Source: Hymenobacter negativus (lineage in GTDB: Bacteria; Bacteroidota; Bacteroidia; Cytophagales; Hymenobacteraceae). From it: a stretch of 64,000 bases of DNA. How positions within the stretch are numbered: position 1 is the first letter of the stretch; every line of letters begins with the position of its first letter. Below are positions 1 through 8,500 of this stretch, piece by piece. Position numbers and translations under genes: made by a program. The notes under the pieces were generated by a model. It had not been told where the DNA came from, ran no database searches, and saw only the letters and a program-made list of their open reading frames with translations. The DNA lies in NCBI RefSeq assembly GCF_016056375.1, contig NZ_JAEDAE010000003.1, positions 1-64,000 on the forward strand, written 5' to 3'.

Positions 1-1825
1 TGAGTGGCGTGTCCTCGCCCCGGCCGAAACCACGGCCGTCGTCGGACACGCATAGCTCCAGGGCGGTGGAGTGGCGGCGCAGGTGCACCCGCACCTGCCG
101 GGCCTGGGCGTGGCGCACCGCGTTGTTCACCAGCTCGGCCACGATGCGGAAGGCGGCCGACTGCACGGCCGGCGGCAGCTCATCGAGGCCGGGCCCGAAA
201 TCGGTGTGCACCTGCGGCGTGCCGTGCAGGTTGAGCATATCGCGCAGCGTGGTGATGGACGTGGTGAGGCGGTTGGTGACCGACTCGGCGGGCAGCAGCA
301 CGTGGCTGAGTTGGCGCACCTGGTTGTAGAGTTCGCGCAGAATCTCCTCGGTGAGCTGGCCCACGGCGGCCGCCGCGGGGGCCGAGGCCAGCGCCTCGCG
401 CACGGCCTCGCTTTGCCAGGCCATGTGCAGCGCGGCGATGTTGGGGCCGAGGGCGTCGTGCAGTTCGCGCGCCAGTTGCTCGCGCTCCTCGTCCTGCGCC
501 GCGATGAGGCGGGCGCTGTGGGCGTTGCGCTGGCGCAGGTGCTGCACCCGCAGCCGGGCATTGTGGCGCAACGTGTGCCGGAAGCGGCCGGTGAGCAGCG
601 CGCTCAGCACCAGCAGTTCCAGCACCAAGCCCCAGGCCAGCGTGTTGGGATAAACGGGATTGAAGCTGGTTAGGCCCAGATGATTCAGCCAGAAAATGCC
701 GTAGCCGATGAAAAAGAACAGATACGTGAGGGCGTAGTACGCCGCCAGCCGCCGCCAGCGCCGGTGCAGCAGCAGGGCAATCAGCACCACCCAGCCGTAG
801 CCGAACACCAGTACCATTAGCAGTTCGCGCGCCCAGTTCAGCGCTTCTACGGTGGGCAGGTTGTGGCGCACGGCCCACTGAAACAGCCCGGCGTAGCCCG
901 CCACAAACGCCACGGCCATGCCCGCCAGCCAGTTGCCAGCCCGGTACAGGCGCGGCCACCCGCCCCGCAACCGCAAAAACAGCTGCATAATGCCGATGCC
1001 CGCTGCCCCCGCCAGCAACATAAAGTTGTATTGCCCCATCGACCACAGCAGCCGGTACGGCCCTGCCGGCAGCAGCATGGCGTCCAGCCCGTCCTCCATC
1101 ATCAAAAACAGCGTCACGGCCAGCACGTAGGCCACGTACCAGAGGTGAATGCGGTCGCGCAGAAACGCAAACAGCACGAGGTTGAATAAGGCGCTGCTCA
1201 AATAAAAGCCCAGCAGCCACACCCAATGCCGCTCAAATGGAAAACCCATTTCCCAAGCCAGAAAATGCTCGGTGGTTTCGATGTAGGTGGGCAGATAGAT
1301 ACCGCCCGTATGGGCATCCAAGCGCAGGTAGAGCACGGCCGCCTCGCCGGGCTCCAGCGCAAACGGGAAGCTGAGCGAACGGGCCGGGAAAGTGCGCTCG
1401 GCCGCCGGCACCCAGGAGCTGGCCGCGCCCAGGCGGGTAAACTTGGCCTCGCCCGCCCGCCGGCAGTACAGCGCCGCGCTGTCGGTGAAGTTGAAAATGC
1501 TCCACAGGAAGCGCAGGCGCTGGGGCTCGGTGTTGCGCACCGGCAGGCGCATCCACACGCGGCGGTGCATCAGGCCCAGGTTTAGGGTTTTGTGCCAGGG
1601 GCCGGGCCGGAAGCGGCCGGCGCGCCACGCGGCTTCGGCATGCTCGGGGTCGGCGGGCGTGGAGCCGAAGGGCTCAGTGTAGTAGCGGTAGGCTTCCGAA
1701 ATGTGGGCGCCCTTGGGGTCTTTCAGCAGCAGTGTGTCGCGCAATACGTGCAGTTCTGGTGCGGTTTGGGCCGCCTGGACCCGCCACCAGCTCAGCATAA
1801 GTACCATGAATAGACAAAACCGCAT
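1..1825 (-). CDS. 7TMR-DISM sensor histidine kinase (HisKA_3 type), 3' end outside window
   Basis: Membrane sensor kinase of a two-component system. At least 608 codons are visible; the C-terminus runs off the left edge. From the N-terminus: a signal peptide (MRFCLFMVLMLSWW...), an extracytoplasmic 7TMR-DISMED2-like domain (about 25-190), about seven membrane helices (about 200-400) and a HisKA_3 dimerisation domain whose H-box RELHDALGP places the phospho-acceptor at His456. An HATPase follows with N-box ELVNNAVRH and G-box DDGRGFG close to the edge. This is the NarL/LuxR-partnered kinase architecture, so a LuxR-type response regulator is expected just outside the window. The ATG at 1825 gives a complete signal peptide; an in-frame ATG at 1807 is the alternative. 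The domain order is directly readable; the stimulus is unknown. Confidence 0.88.
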   Translation of the reverse strand, partial: MRFCLFMVLMLSWWRVQAAQTAPELHVLRDTLLLKDPKGAHISEAYRYYTEPFGSTPADPEHAEAAWRAGRFRPGPWHKTLNLGLMHRRVWMRLPVRNTEPQRLRFLWSIFNFTDSAALYCRRAGEAKFTRLGAASSWVPAAERTFPARSLSFPFALEPGEAAVLYLRLDAHTGGIYLPTYIETTEHFLAWEMGFPFERHWVWLLGFYLSSALFNLVLFAFLRDRIHLWYVAYVLAVTLFLMMEDGLDAMLLPAGPYRLLWSMGQYNFMLLAGAAGIGIMQLFLRLRGGWPRLYRAGNWLAGMAVAFVAGYAGLFQWAVRHNLPTVEALNWARELLMVLVFGYGWVVLIALLLHRRWRRLAAYYALTYLFFFIGYGIFWLNHLGLTSFNPVYPNTLAWGLVLELLVLSALLTGRFRHTLRHNARLRVQHLRQRNAHSARLIAAQDEEREQLARELHDALGPNIAALHMAWQSEAVREALASAPAAAAVGQLTEEILRELYNQVRQLSHVLLPAESVTNRLTTSITTLRDMLNLHGTPQVHTDFGPGLDELPPAVQSAAFRIVAELVNNAVRHAQARQVRVHLRRHSTALELCVSDDGRGFGRGEDTPL

Positions 1826-1895
1826 AGGCAGATAGTCGATGACTGCTGAATCGGCAAATAACAATTAATTCATTGATGGTTCATCTTCTGTGAAA

Positions 1896-1947
1896 AAATA
1901 AATCCGGCCGCGTGCGGCTGATTATCAGTCCCACGCGGCCGGATTGA
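1896..1947 (-). terminator. Rho-independent terminator after the S9 peptidase gene
   Basis: A perfect 14-bp inverted repeat (1901-1914 with 1932-1945, core CCGGCCGCGTG) is followed on the minus strand by a T-rich run (TTTATTTTTT). It lies just downstream of the peptidase stop codon. Confidence 0.75.
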
Positions 1948-1969
1948 AACGTACTGGCGTTAGTTGCGG

Positions 1970-4036
1970 CTATTTAGCGGCCGTGCCGTCGGGCTTCAAC
2001 GTGCGGCCCAACCACTCAAAAAACACCCGCTGCCAGAGCACCGAGTTCTGCGGCTTCATCACCCAATGCCCTTCGTTGGGCAGGTACAGAAACCGGCTCG
2101 GAATGCCGCGCAACTGCGCCGTGCCGAAAGCCTCCATCGCCTGCCCCTCGGGCACCCGGAAATCCTTGCCGCCGGTGATGACGAGGATGGGCGTATCCCA
2201 CTTGCCCACGAACTGCTGGGGGTTGAATTCCTGGTAAGATTTGGCCTGGGGCACGTCCCAGGGCGCGCCGCCCATGTCGTGCTTGGCGAAGAACATTTCC
2301 TCGGTGCTGGGGTACCAACTGGTGAGGTTGAAGAGGCCGTCGTGGGCGATGAACGTCTTGAAGCGGCCCTCGTGGTGGCCGGCCAGGTAATACACCGAGT
2401 AGCCGCCGTAGCTGGCGCCCACGCAGCCGCGCCGGTCCTTGTCCACAAATGGCTCCTTGCTCACCGCATCAATGGCCGAGAGGTAGTCCCGAATCGGCTG
2501 CCCGCCCCAGTCACCCGAAATGGCATCATTCCACTCGCGGCCGAAGCCGGGCAGGCCGCGCCGGTTGGGCGCCACCACGATGTAGCCGTTGGCCGCCATC
2601 AGCTGGAAATTCCAGCGGTAGCTCTGGCTCTGGGTAATGGGCGACTGCGGCCCGCCCTGGCAGTAGAGCAGCGTGGGGTACTTCTTGGCCGGGTCGAAAT
2701 CGGGCGGGTAAATCACGTACACCTGCATCTGCTTGTTGTCGGTGGTGGTCACGCGGCGGTCCTCCACCTTGCCCATTTTGATGCCGGCCAGCTCCTCTTT
2801 ATTGATGGTGGTCAGCGGCGTTTCCTTGCCCGTTTTCAAATCGAGCCGCACAATGTCGGCAAAGGCCGAAAGAGTAGTGCGGTTGGCCACGGCCTGGTCC
2901 TTGCCCACCAGCTCAAACGAGTTGTAATTGTGCGCGCCAGTGGTGAGCTGGCGGATTTTGCCGCCCTTGCCAGGCAGCGAAAACAGCTGTTCGGTGCCTT
3001 CCACCACGGCCATGAAGTAGATGGTTTTGCCATCGGCGCTCCAGCGCACGTTGGCCGCGCTCAACTCCGAGCCTTTGGTGATGTCGACGCGCTTTTTGCT
3101 GGCGAAATCATACACCACAATTCCGTTGCGGTCGCTCTCAAAGCTTGGCGTGGCCATGCTCAGCCAAGCCACCTGCTTGCCATCGGGCGAGAAGCTGGGC
3201 TCGGTGTCGTAGCCGCCCAGGCCCTCGCTCAGGTTCACGGTTTGCTGGTTGTGAATATCATAGAGGTAGATATCCGAGTTGGTGCTTTCGGCCTCGGCCC
3301 GGCCCGTCAGTTTGCGGCTGGTGTAGGCAATGCGGTAGCCATCGGGCGAGAAAGCCAGCTGCTCGGAGCCGCCATCGGGCAGCAGCGGCGAGTCGAATTT
3401 TTCGCCGGCCATCACATCCTTGCCGTAGCCTTCGGGCTTGCCGTCGGCATTCATCGGCTGAAAGAAAACGTGGCTGGCGAGGTGGTCGTCCCACACATTC
3501 CAGTGGCGGTAGTTCAGGTCGTCGATGATTTTGGCGTCGGCCTTGGGCAGGTCCGGGAACATGTCGAGCGTGGTAGGGCTCGATTTCACGTCCTGCGTGT
3601 AGAGAATGAAGTTGGCTTTCGGTGCGTATTTCAGGTTGCTCAGGCCCTGGTCGAGGAATTCGCTCAGCTTGGCTTTGCCGCTGCCGTCGGCACTCATCAC
3701 GTAGAGCTGGTCGGTGCCGCTTTCGCCCGAGATAAAGGTCAGCTTGCCATCGGGCCGCCAGTTCAGGGTGTTTTCCGAGCCGGGCGTGTCGGTGAGTTTC
3801 TTCGGCGCACCGCCGGCTACGGGTACGGTCCAGATATCGGCGTTGCCCTTGTTCTCGGCCAGGTTGTATTTGGTCACGGTGTAGGCCACCGTCTTGCCAT
3901 CGGGCGACACCTGCATTTCGCCCAGCCGACCCAGCTGCCACAGCTTTTCGGGGGTGAGGACGGACGATGGGGGAGGGGTTTGGGCGGCCGCCGCGAGTGG
4001 GAGCAAAGCCAGCGCGCCAAGAAAGAGCTTGTTCAT
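1970..4036 (-). CDS. S9 family peptidase (prolyl oligopeptidase type), exported
   Basis: Serine peptidase of clan SC, family S9 (acylaminoacyl-peptidase/DPP-like), 688 residues, the usual family length. A signal peptide (1-19, ending AAAAQ) sends it to the periplasm. Residues about 30-400 form a beta-propeller with repeated SPDGK/RPDGK/SADGK blades typical of WD40-like repeats, which gates the active site for small peptides. The C-terminal alpha/beta-hydrolase carries the nucleophile in GASYGGY (Ser542), the acid in GGKDFRVPEGQ (Asp625) and the base in NEGHW (His657), so the triad is complete. It is divergent from the methyltransferase gene at 4152 and ends in its own terminator, so it is probably monocistronic. 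It likely scavenges peptides; the exact specificity cannot be read. Confidence 0.93.
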   Translation of the reverse strand: MNKLFLGALALLPLAAAAQTPPPSSVLTPEKLWQLGRLGEMQVSPDGKTVAYTVTKYNLAENKGNADIWTVPVAGGAPKKLTDTPGSENTLNWRPDGKLTFISGESGTDQLYVMSADGSGKAKLSEFLDQGLSNLKYAPKANFILYTQDVKSSPTTLDMFPDLPKADAKIIDDLNYRHWNVWDDHLASHVFFQPMNADGKPEGYGKDVMAGEKFDSPLLPDGGSEQLAFSPDGYRIAYTSRKLTGRAEAESTNSDIYLYDIHNQQTVNLSEGLGGYDTEPSFSPDGKQVAWLSMATPSFESDRNGIVVYDFASKKRVDITKGSELSAANVRWSADGKTIYFMAVVEGTEQLFSLPGKGGKIRQLTTGAHNYNSFELVGKDQAVANRTTLSAFADIVRLDLKTGKETPLTTINKEELAGIKMGKVEDRRVTTTDNKQMQVYVIYPPDFDPAKKYPTLLYCQGGPQSPITQSQSYRWNFQLMAANGYIVVAPNRRGLPGFGREWNDAISGDWGGQPIRDYLSAIDAVSKEPFVDKDRRGCVGASYGGYSVYYLAGHHEGRFKTFIAHDGLFNLTSWYPSTEEMFFAKHDMGGAPWDVPQAKSYQEFNPQQFVGKWDTPILVITGGKDFRVPEGQAMEAFGTAQLRGIPSRFLYLPNEGHWVMKPQNSVLWQRVFFEWLGRTLKPDGTAAK

Positions 4037-4151
4037 GCCCGAAAATTACGGACTGCCGGCACATGGCGTATGAGAGAGCCGCTTGAGTTTATATATGTGA
4101 TTTGCTATTTAATCAATACATTTAGAATAATCCACTTGTCCTGAACGCGCT

Positions 4152-4961
4152 ATGAAATCAGTTTTCCTCCGTCGCCTCCTGCCCGCCAGCCTCTTACTAG
4201 CCGTGGCCCTGCTGCTGATTGCGGCTTCCGCGAAGGCCCAGCAGCCCACCGGCCCCGCGCCCGTCAAGCGCAGCCTGCCGCCCATTCCCGGCCTCGGCCC
4301 CGACCCGGTGCTGCCCGCCAACCCCACCGCCGCCCAGCGGGCCGCCTACAACCGCGAACTGGCCGAGCGCACCCGCGTCCGCTGGAATTACCTGCTCACC
4401 GATTCGCTAATGCGGGCCCGGGTGCTCAACGAGCAGCCCAATGCCCTACTGGTCGAAACCGTGAAAAACCTCAAGCCCGGCACCGCCCTCGACGCCGACA
4501 TGGGCGAGGGCCGCAATGCCATTTACCTGGCCCAGCAGGGCTGGCAGGTGACGGGCGCCGACGTGGCCGAAAAAGCCCTGGCCTACGCCCAGAACCGCGC
4601 AAAAAAACTAGGCGTAAAAATCACCACCGAAGTAGCCGACATGGCCAAATACGACTGGGGCACCAACAAATGGGACCTCATCGTGCTGAGCTACGCCGGT
4701 GGCCGCGACTACGCCGACCGCATCATGCGCGCTCTGAAACCCGGCGGCCTGGTCGTGCTCGAAGCATTTCACATGGACGCTACCGAGAAGCTGCAGGTAG
4801 TGGGCGGCGACTACCGCGTATTTTTCAAGACCAACGAATTGCCAAAATTATACACCGCCGCCGGCCTCAAAATCGTGCGCTACGAGGAGCCCATTGGCAC
4901 CGCCGACTTCACCAAACAGCAGTTGCGGCTGGTAAAAATGGTGGCCCAGAAACCGATGTAA
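4152..4961 (+). CDS. Class I SAM-dependent methyltransferase with an N-terminal signal peptide
   Basis: 269 residues. Residues about 85-215 form a Rossmann-type methyltransferase: glycine-rich motif I around ALDADMGEGRNAIYLA (about 112-127), the acidic residue of motif II in VTGADVAEK, and post-motifs DLIVLSYAG and LKPGGLVVLEAFH. The nearest family memory is the TehB/UbiE-like group that reads D-x-G-C-G-x-G-R-N-A-I; here Met stands where Cys is usual. The oddity is residues 1-29, a textbook signal peptide (Arg-rich start, long Leu/Ala core, ASAKAQQ), followed by a Pro-rich linker. That predicts export to a compartment where SAM is not expected. The alternative is a lengthened cytosolic enzyme, but no internal start fits well. 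Substrate unknown. Confidence 0.78.
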   Translation: MKSVFLRRLLPASLLLAVALLLIAASAKAQQPTGPAPVKRSLPPIPGLGPDPVLPANPTAAQRAAYNRELAERTRVRWNYLLTDSLMRARVLNEQPNALLVETVKNLKPGTALDADMGEGRNAIYLAQQGWQVTGADVAEKALAYAQNRAKKLGVKITTEVADMAKYDWGTNKWDLIVLSYAGGRDYADRIMRALKPGGLVVLEAFHMDATEKLQVVGGDYRVFFKTNELPKLYTAAGLKIVRYEEPIGTADFTKQQLRLVKMVAQKPM

Positions 4962-4979
4962 TCAACTGCAAATTCAAAG

Positions 4980-5016
4980 AAAAACCTCCCGCAATCGTTT
5001 GCAGGAGGTTTTTCCT
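4980..5016. terminator. Bidirectional terminator between convergent genes
   Basis: AAAAACCTCC...GGAGGTTTTT hairpin with A- and T-runs on both sides, sitting between the methyltransferase gene (+) and the 62-residue gene (-). Confidence 0.75.
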
Positions 5017-5061
5017 TTGCGGGGTGACAGCCACTTGGCGCCGTCGAAACGGACCAAGGAA

Positions 5062-5250
5062 TCAAATATCGGCCTTTTTTCGGCCTGAGCCGCCGGGTTG
5101 TTTCCCGCCGCCGTCGTTTTTGTTCACCGTGGCCCAGGCGCGGGCCTCGGCTTCTTTCTCCGAAACGCCCTTTTTCTCATAGCCTTCTTCGATGTGTTCG
5201 GCCTGGCGTTTCTGCTTATCGGTGTACTTCGATTTATCTCCCTGAGGCAT
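5062..5250 (-). CDS. Small hydrophilic stress-type protein (often annotated 'plasmid stabilization')
   Basis: 62 residues, highly charged, no membrane segment. The sequence pattern MPQGDKSKYTDKQKRQAEH, then EEGYEKKGVSEKEAEARAWATVNK and a Gly/Lys-rich tail, matches a widespread family of tiny proteins that databases tend to label plasmid stabilization protein. The experimental basis for that label is weak as far as I recall. The conserved helix-forming block around EGY..KGVSEKEAE..AWATVNK suggests a short helical hairpin that may bind nucleic acid or be a stress protein. Convergent with the methyltransferase gene, sharing its terminator. Confidence 0.75.
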   Translation of the reverse strand: MPQGDKSKYTDKQKRQAEHIEEGYEKKGVSEKEAEARAWATVNKNDGGGKQPGGSGRKKADI

Positions 5251-5345
5251 GGCTGTAGTGAAATAAAAGTGGAAAAACAGAGCCCGTGGCGCCGGGCCAC
5301 CGGGTTTTTACGCACGGTGCCGGAGGGGAGTTAGGCCGAGCTTAC

Positions 5346-5353
5346 TACCTTCG
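5346..5353 (+). promoter_or_regulatory. Putative Bacteroidota -7 element (TACCTTCG)
   Basis: TACCTTCG is one base from the TAnnTTTG -7 consensus and lies 29 nt upstream of the ATG at 5383. No clear TTG -33 element. Confidence 0.35.
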
Positions 5354-5382
5354 TACCCGGTTCCGGCCATTTCCCATTTTCT

Positions 5383-5637
5383 ATGCGCCACGTCGCCGAC
5401 ATTCCTCATCCCGCCGTCAAAATCACGCTCCTGGCCTGGAACGGCAAGTTTCTGCTGAAGCTGGAGCAGGGCAACCTGGAGCAGACCTACAAAGTGGCCG
5501 AGCTCGACCTGCTCACCGGCTCCGATGCCGAGGTTCGGGAGCTGCTCGATGATGAGTTCTTGGCTGCCGCCATTGCCCGCTTTCAGGCCATGCGCGACGA
5601 TTTGCAGGCCGCCTTCGACCGCCACGAGCTGCGCTAA
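5383..5637 (+). CDS. Conserved hypothetical protein, 84 residues
   Basis: I do not recognise this family. It is a small soluble acidic protein. The N-terminal half (AVKITLLAWNGKFLLKLEQG, then TYKVAELDLL) looks like a beta-meander; the C-terminal half (about 45-84) is helical and charged. The pattern suits a one-domain cytosolic protein. A -7 box sits 29 nt upstream, and the next gene starts 24 bp after the stop, so it probably heads a transcript with the genes at 5662 and 6413. Strong GC3 bias in frame and the absence of a better overlapping frame support it being real. Confidence 0.65.
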   Translation: MRHVADIPHPAVKITLLAWNGKFLLKLEQGNLEQTYKVAELDLLTGSDAEVRELLDDEFLAAAIARFQAMRDDLQAAFDRHELR

Positions 5638-5661
5638 CCGCTGATTTCAACCCCTTGCGTT

Positions 5662-6387
5662 ATGTCTAAAATTTACTTCCTGCTGCTACTGGCCGGCCTG
5701 CTTTCGGCCGCTCCAGCCGCGGCCCAGCTCTACGACGTGCGCCCCGGCGACGTGAACTACAACAAAAAGCCCCGCGCCGCCCTCAAAGTGCAGGTCGATG
5801 GCAAGGCCACCGACGTGCGCGAGTATTTCCAGGACTGGATGAAGAGCAGCTACAACGTAAAGTTCAAGACCGGCGGCGTGCTGGGCATGGGCAAAAGCGA
5901 CGTGCTGATGGCCCGCCAAACCCCCGCCAGCACCATTTCGGGCAAGCTCGTCGACCTCTACGCTACCATCATCGCGCCGTCGGATTCGGTGGCCGAAGTG
6001 GCCATTTTTGGCGGGTTCGATGACAACACGTTCTTCGACCTCAGCAGCACTAAGGCTGAGTACGACGCCCTGCGTGCCGTGGCCCAGAACTTTGCGGGCG
6101 CGGCCCGGCTCAAGGCTTACCGCGACATGATTGCCGAAGCCGAGAAGAAGCTCAAAGCCACCGAAAAGGAAAAAGACCGCCTCGAAAAGGAGCAGGCCGC
6201 CCTGAAGGCCAACACCGCCGCCAACCTGGCCCGCATCGAGGAACTAAAGAAAAAGAACGCCGAAAACCTGCTGCAATCGCGCACCGATTCGGCCTCGCAA
6301 CTCAAAAACAACAAGCTGCTCGACGAAAGCCGCTTGCGCCTGCAGCGCCGCCGCGACCGCCTTTCGGCCCTCGACCGCAAAAACTAG
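5662..6387 (+). CDS. Exported protein with C-terminal coiled coil, unknown function
   Basis: 241 residues. A signal peptide (1-21, cleavage after AAPAAAQ) is followed by a mixed alpha/beta domain (about 22-145) containing VQVDGKATDVREYFQDWM and a Gly-rich stretch GGVLGMGKSDVLMA. A long charged coiled coil (about 150-235, rich in EKEKDRLEKEQAALK-like heptads) ends the protein. No catalytic motif is visible. Probably a periplasmic structural or scaffolding protein. It lies 24 bp after the 5383 gene and 25 bp before the SHOCT protein gene, so the three are likely co-transcribed and may work at the envelope together. Confidence 0.7.
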   Translation: MSKIYFLLLLAGLLSAAPAAAQLYDVRPGDVNYNKKPRAALKVQVDGKATDVREYFQDWMKSSYNVKFKTGGVLGMGKSDVLMARQTPASTISGKLVDLYATIIAPSDSVAEVAIFGGFDDNTFFDLSSTKAEYDALRAVAQNFAGAARLKAYRDMIAEAEKKLKATEKEKDRLEKEQAALKANTAANLARIEELKKKNAENLLQSRTDSASQLKNNKLLDESRLRLQRRRDRLSALDRKN

Positions 6388-6412
6388 CCCCGCCGCCGGC
6401 CGTATTCTGGTC

Positions 6413-7105
6413 ATGGACAACCCCAATTCGCCCCTCGATACCCTCCGCCAGCTCAAGGAAATGCTGGATGCCGGGGCCATCACGCCCACCGAGTTTGAAG
6501 CCCTGAAGCAGCGGCTCGTGTTCACCGCGCCCGCTGCGCCCACGGCTCCCTCTGTTCCAGTCGCGCCAGAACCTGCCGCCCCCGAGCCCGTGGCGCCACC
6601 TATGCCGGTTGGGTTCAACCGCCCGCCCATGGCCCCTGAACCGGTTTTGCCGCTTGCCGAAGAATTGCCGGCCCCTGAGCCCGAGCCCGTGTCCTTCACG
6701 GCGGGCCCCGAGCCAATGCCCGAGCCTGAGCCTGCCTGGCGAACCCGCAACGAGTTTCCGCCCATGGCCGAAGAACCGGCCCGCAACCCGCTGGCCCTGG
6801 TTTTTGCCATCGGCGGCGTGCTGGCGTTTTTGGCCGTGGTACTGTACCTGAACCTCAACCGGCCGCCATCGGAACACATTTCCAGCACCAGCCAAACCGC
6901 CGCCGATTCGTTGGCATTGGCGGCGCCCGTCGAGACTGGCCCCCAGGCCGAGCCGCTGCCCGCCACCGTAGCCACTCCCGAAACCGTGCGCGTGGCCCCG
7001 GCGCACCCCGCGCCGGTCATTCAGCCCCGCGCCACGCCCACCCGTTCCGATTCGGCCGCAACCGCGCCGCCAACTACTATTTCGGATTCAGCTGCGCGCC
7101 AATAA
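6413..7105 (+). CDS. SHOCT-domain, single-pass membrane protein with Pro-rich linker
   Basis: 230 residues. Residues about 8-35 (LRQLKEMLDAGAITPTEFEA) form a SHOCT motif, a short oligomerisation helix pair common at the ends of bacterial membrane proteins, here at the N-terminus. A long Pro/Ala/Glu-rich linker (about 38-120) follows, then one transmembrane helix (about 126-147, LALVFAIGGVLAFLAVVLYL) and a low-complexity Ser/Thr/Ala tail. The predicted topology is cytosolic SHOCT and external tail. Last gene of the 5383-7105 group, followed by a terminator. Function unknown. Confidence 0.75.
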   Translation: MDNPNSPLDTLRQLKEMLDAGAITPTEFEALKQRLVFTAPAAPTAPSVPVAPEPAAPEPVAPPMPVGFNRPPMAPEPVLPLAEELPAPEPEPVSFTAGPEPMPEPEPAWRTRNEFPPMAEEPARNPLALVFAIGGVLAFLAVVLYLNLNRPPSEHISSTSQTAADSLALAAPVETGPQAEPLPATVATPETVRVAPAHPAPVIQPRATPTRSDSAATAPPTTISDSAARQ

Positions 7106-7172
7106 GCCAGCTGTTTTTAAGGCTGGGCTTAACCCTGCTTGCATCAACGTGCGGGCCCACCGGCCGTATGAG

Positions 7173-7207
7173 AAACCCCAGCCCGCACCGGCTGGGGTTT
7201 CCTTTTG
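7173..7207 (+). terminator. Rho-independent terminator
   Basis: AAACCCCAGCC, six-base loop, GGCTGGGGTTT, then CCTTTT. Ends the 5383-7105 gene group. Confidence 0.75.
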
Positions 7208-7238
7208 CGCTTATCCGTCCTCCTAAACACCGCTAACC

Positions 7239-8411
7239 ATGCTGCTTTCCCGACTCTTATTGCTCAACGCCGCCGCTGGTCTGCTACTGGCGGGCTGTTC
7301 GTCGCCCAGCGGCAAAACCGAAAGGGCTGCCACTGGCACTGCCGCCGATTCGACCAACGCCAGCACCGATACGGCCGCTGCCAACTCGCCCCTGCAAGTG
7401 GTAGCCGAGTTCACCGACCCGCAGATGGTGGGCGTGGCCGTGGCTCCCGGCGGCGAAATGTTCGCCTGCTTTCCGCGCTGGGACTACAACCCCGTATATC
7501 CCATCGCCAAAGTTGGCCCCAACAACACCCTCACGCCGTACCCCAACGCCAGCTGGTGCATGTGGAACGACTCCGTGAAGTCCGAACCGCTCAAGCATTG
7601 GATTTGCCCCCAAACCGTATTTGCCGATAAATCCGGCATGGTCTGGATTCTTGACCCTGCCGCGCCCGGCCTGAAATTTACCGTGCCCGGCGGCCCCAAA
7701 CTGGTAAAAACCGACCCCAAAACCGGCCAGGTCCTGCTTACCATTCCCTTCCCGGCTGATGTAGCACCACGCAAGTCCTACCTCAATGACGTCCGCATCG
7801 ACCTCCAGAACAACTACGCCTATCTAACCGAATCAGGCACTGGCGCACTCGTTGTCACCGACCTCAAAACGCTGAAATCGCGCCGCCTGCTGGCCAATCA
7901 TCCTTCCACCAAAGCCGTAAAAGGCCTGGTAGTGAAAGCTGAAGGCCACCCCATGATTGACGCGCAGGGCAAGCCCGCCCAGTTCAACGCCGATGGCATT
8001 GCCCTAAGCACTGACAACACTTACCTCTACTACTGCCCACTCACCGGCCACACCCTCTACCGCATTAAAACCGCCGCCCTGCGCGATGCTAAGATGACAG
8101 AAGCCCAACTGGCTCAAGCGGTTGAAACCGTGGGCGAAATCCCCGCTTCCGATGGCCTCGAAATCGATGCCGCCAACAACGTCTACCTCACGTCCTTCGA
8201 GCAAAGTGCTCTGCTGCGCCGCACGCCTGCCGGCAAAATTGAAACCGTAGCCAAGGATGCCCGCTTGCAATGGCCCGATACCTACAGCTTTGCCGCCGAC
8301 GGCAACCTGTACGTGGCCAACTCCGCCATCCACAAAACCCCTAACTGGAACAAGGGCGTGGGCCAACCCCGCCAGCCCTTCCGCATTTTCAAAATGGCTT
8401 TGCCGAAATAG
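7239..8411 (+). CDS. Major royal jelly protein/Yellow-related lipoprotein (beta-propeller)
   Basis: 390 residues. Lipoprotein signal with lipobox LLAGC (Cys20), then a Ser/Thr/Ala linker and a six-bladed-propeller domain of the MRJP/Yellow (L-dopachrome-related) family. Supporting motifs are MVGVAVAPGGEMFACFPRW near the start, SYLNDVRIDLQNNYAYLTESG, NADGIALSTDNTYLYYCPL, the TLYRI blade, and the closing DTYSFAADGNLYVANSAIH. Bacterial members are exported proteins of uncertain activity. The lipobox predicts anchoring to the outer or inner membrane, facing the periplasm. It has its own terminator and is convergent with the 3D-domain gene. Confidence 0.87.
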   Translation: MLLSRLLLLNAAAGLLLAGCSSPSGKTERAATGTAADSTNASTDTAAANSPLQVVAEFTDPQMVGVAVAPGGEMFACFPRWDYNPVYPIAKVGPNNTLTPYPNASWCMWNDSVKSEPLKHWICPQTVFADKSGMVWILDPAAPGLKFTVPGGPKLVKTDPKTGQVLLTIPFPADVAPRKSYLNDVRIDLQNNYAYLTESGTGALVVTDLKTLKSRRLLANHPSTKAVKGLVVKAEGHPMIDAQGKPAQFNADGIALSTDNTYLYYCPLTGHTLYRIKTAALRDAKMTEAQLAQAVETVGEIPASDGLEIDAANNVYLTSFEQSALLRRTPAGKIETVAKDARLQWPDTYSFAADGNLYVANSAIHKTPNWNKGVGQPRQPFRIFKMALPK

Positions 8412-8437
8412 CGGTTGCCTCGCAATATTCAAAAAAC

Positions 8438-8475
8438 AAAAAAGCCGCTCCTGACTACGGAGCGGCTTTTTGTGC
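8438..8475. terminator. Bidirectional terminator
   Basis: AAAAAGCCGCTCC / GGAGCGGCTTTTT hairpin with A- and T-tracts, between the convergent genes ending at 8411 and 8501. Confidence 0.8.
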
Positions 8476-8500
8476 TTTTATAGAATAGCAATAATCGTTT

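Noticed and set aside
1964..4144. 726-codon open frame on the plus strand opposite the S9 peptidase
   Set aside because: It is the antisense frame of a gene with a full catalytic triad; long antisense frames are expected from strong GC bias at third codon positions. The product has no coherent domain.
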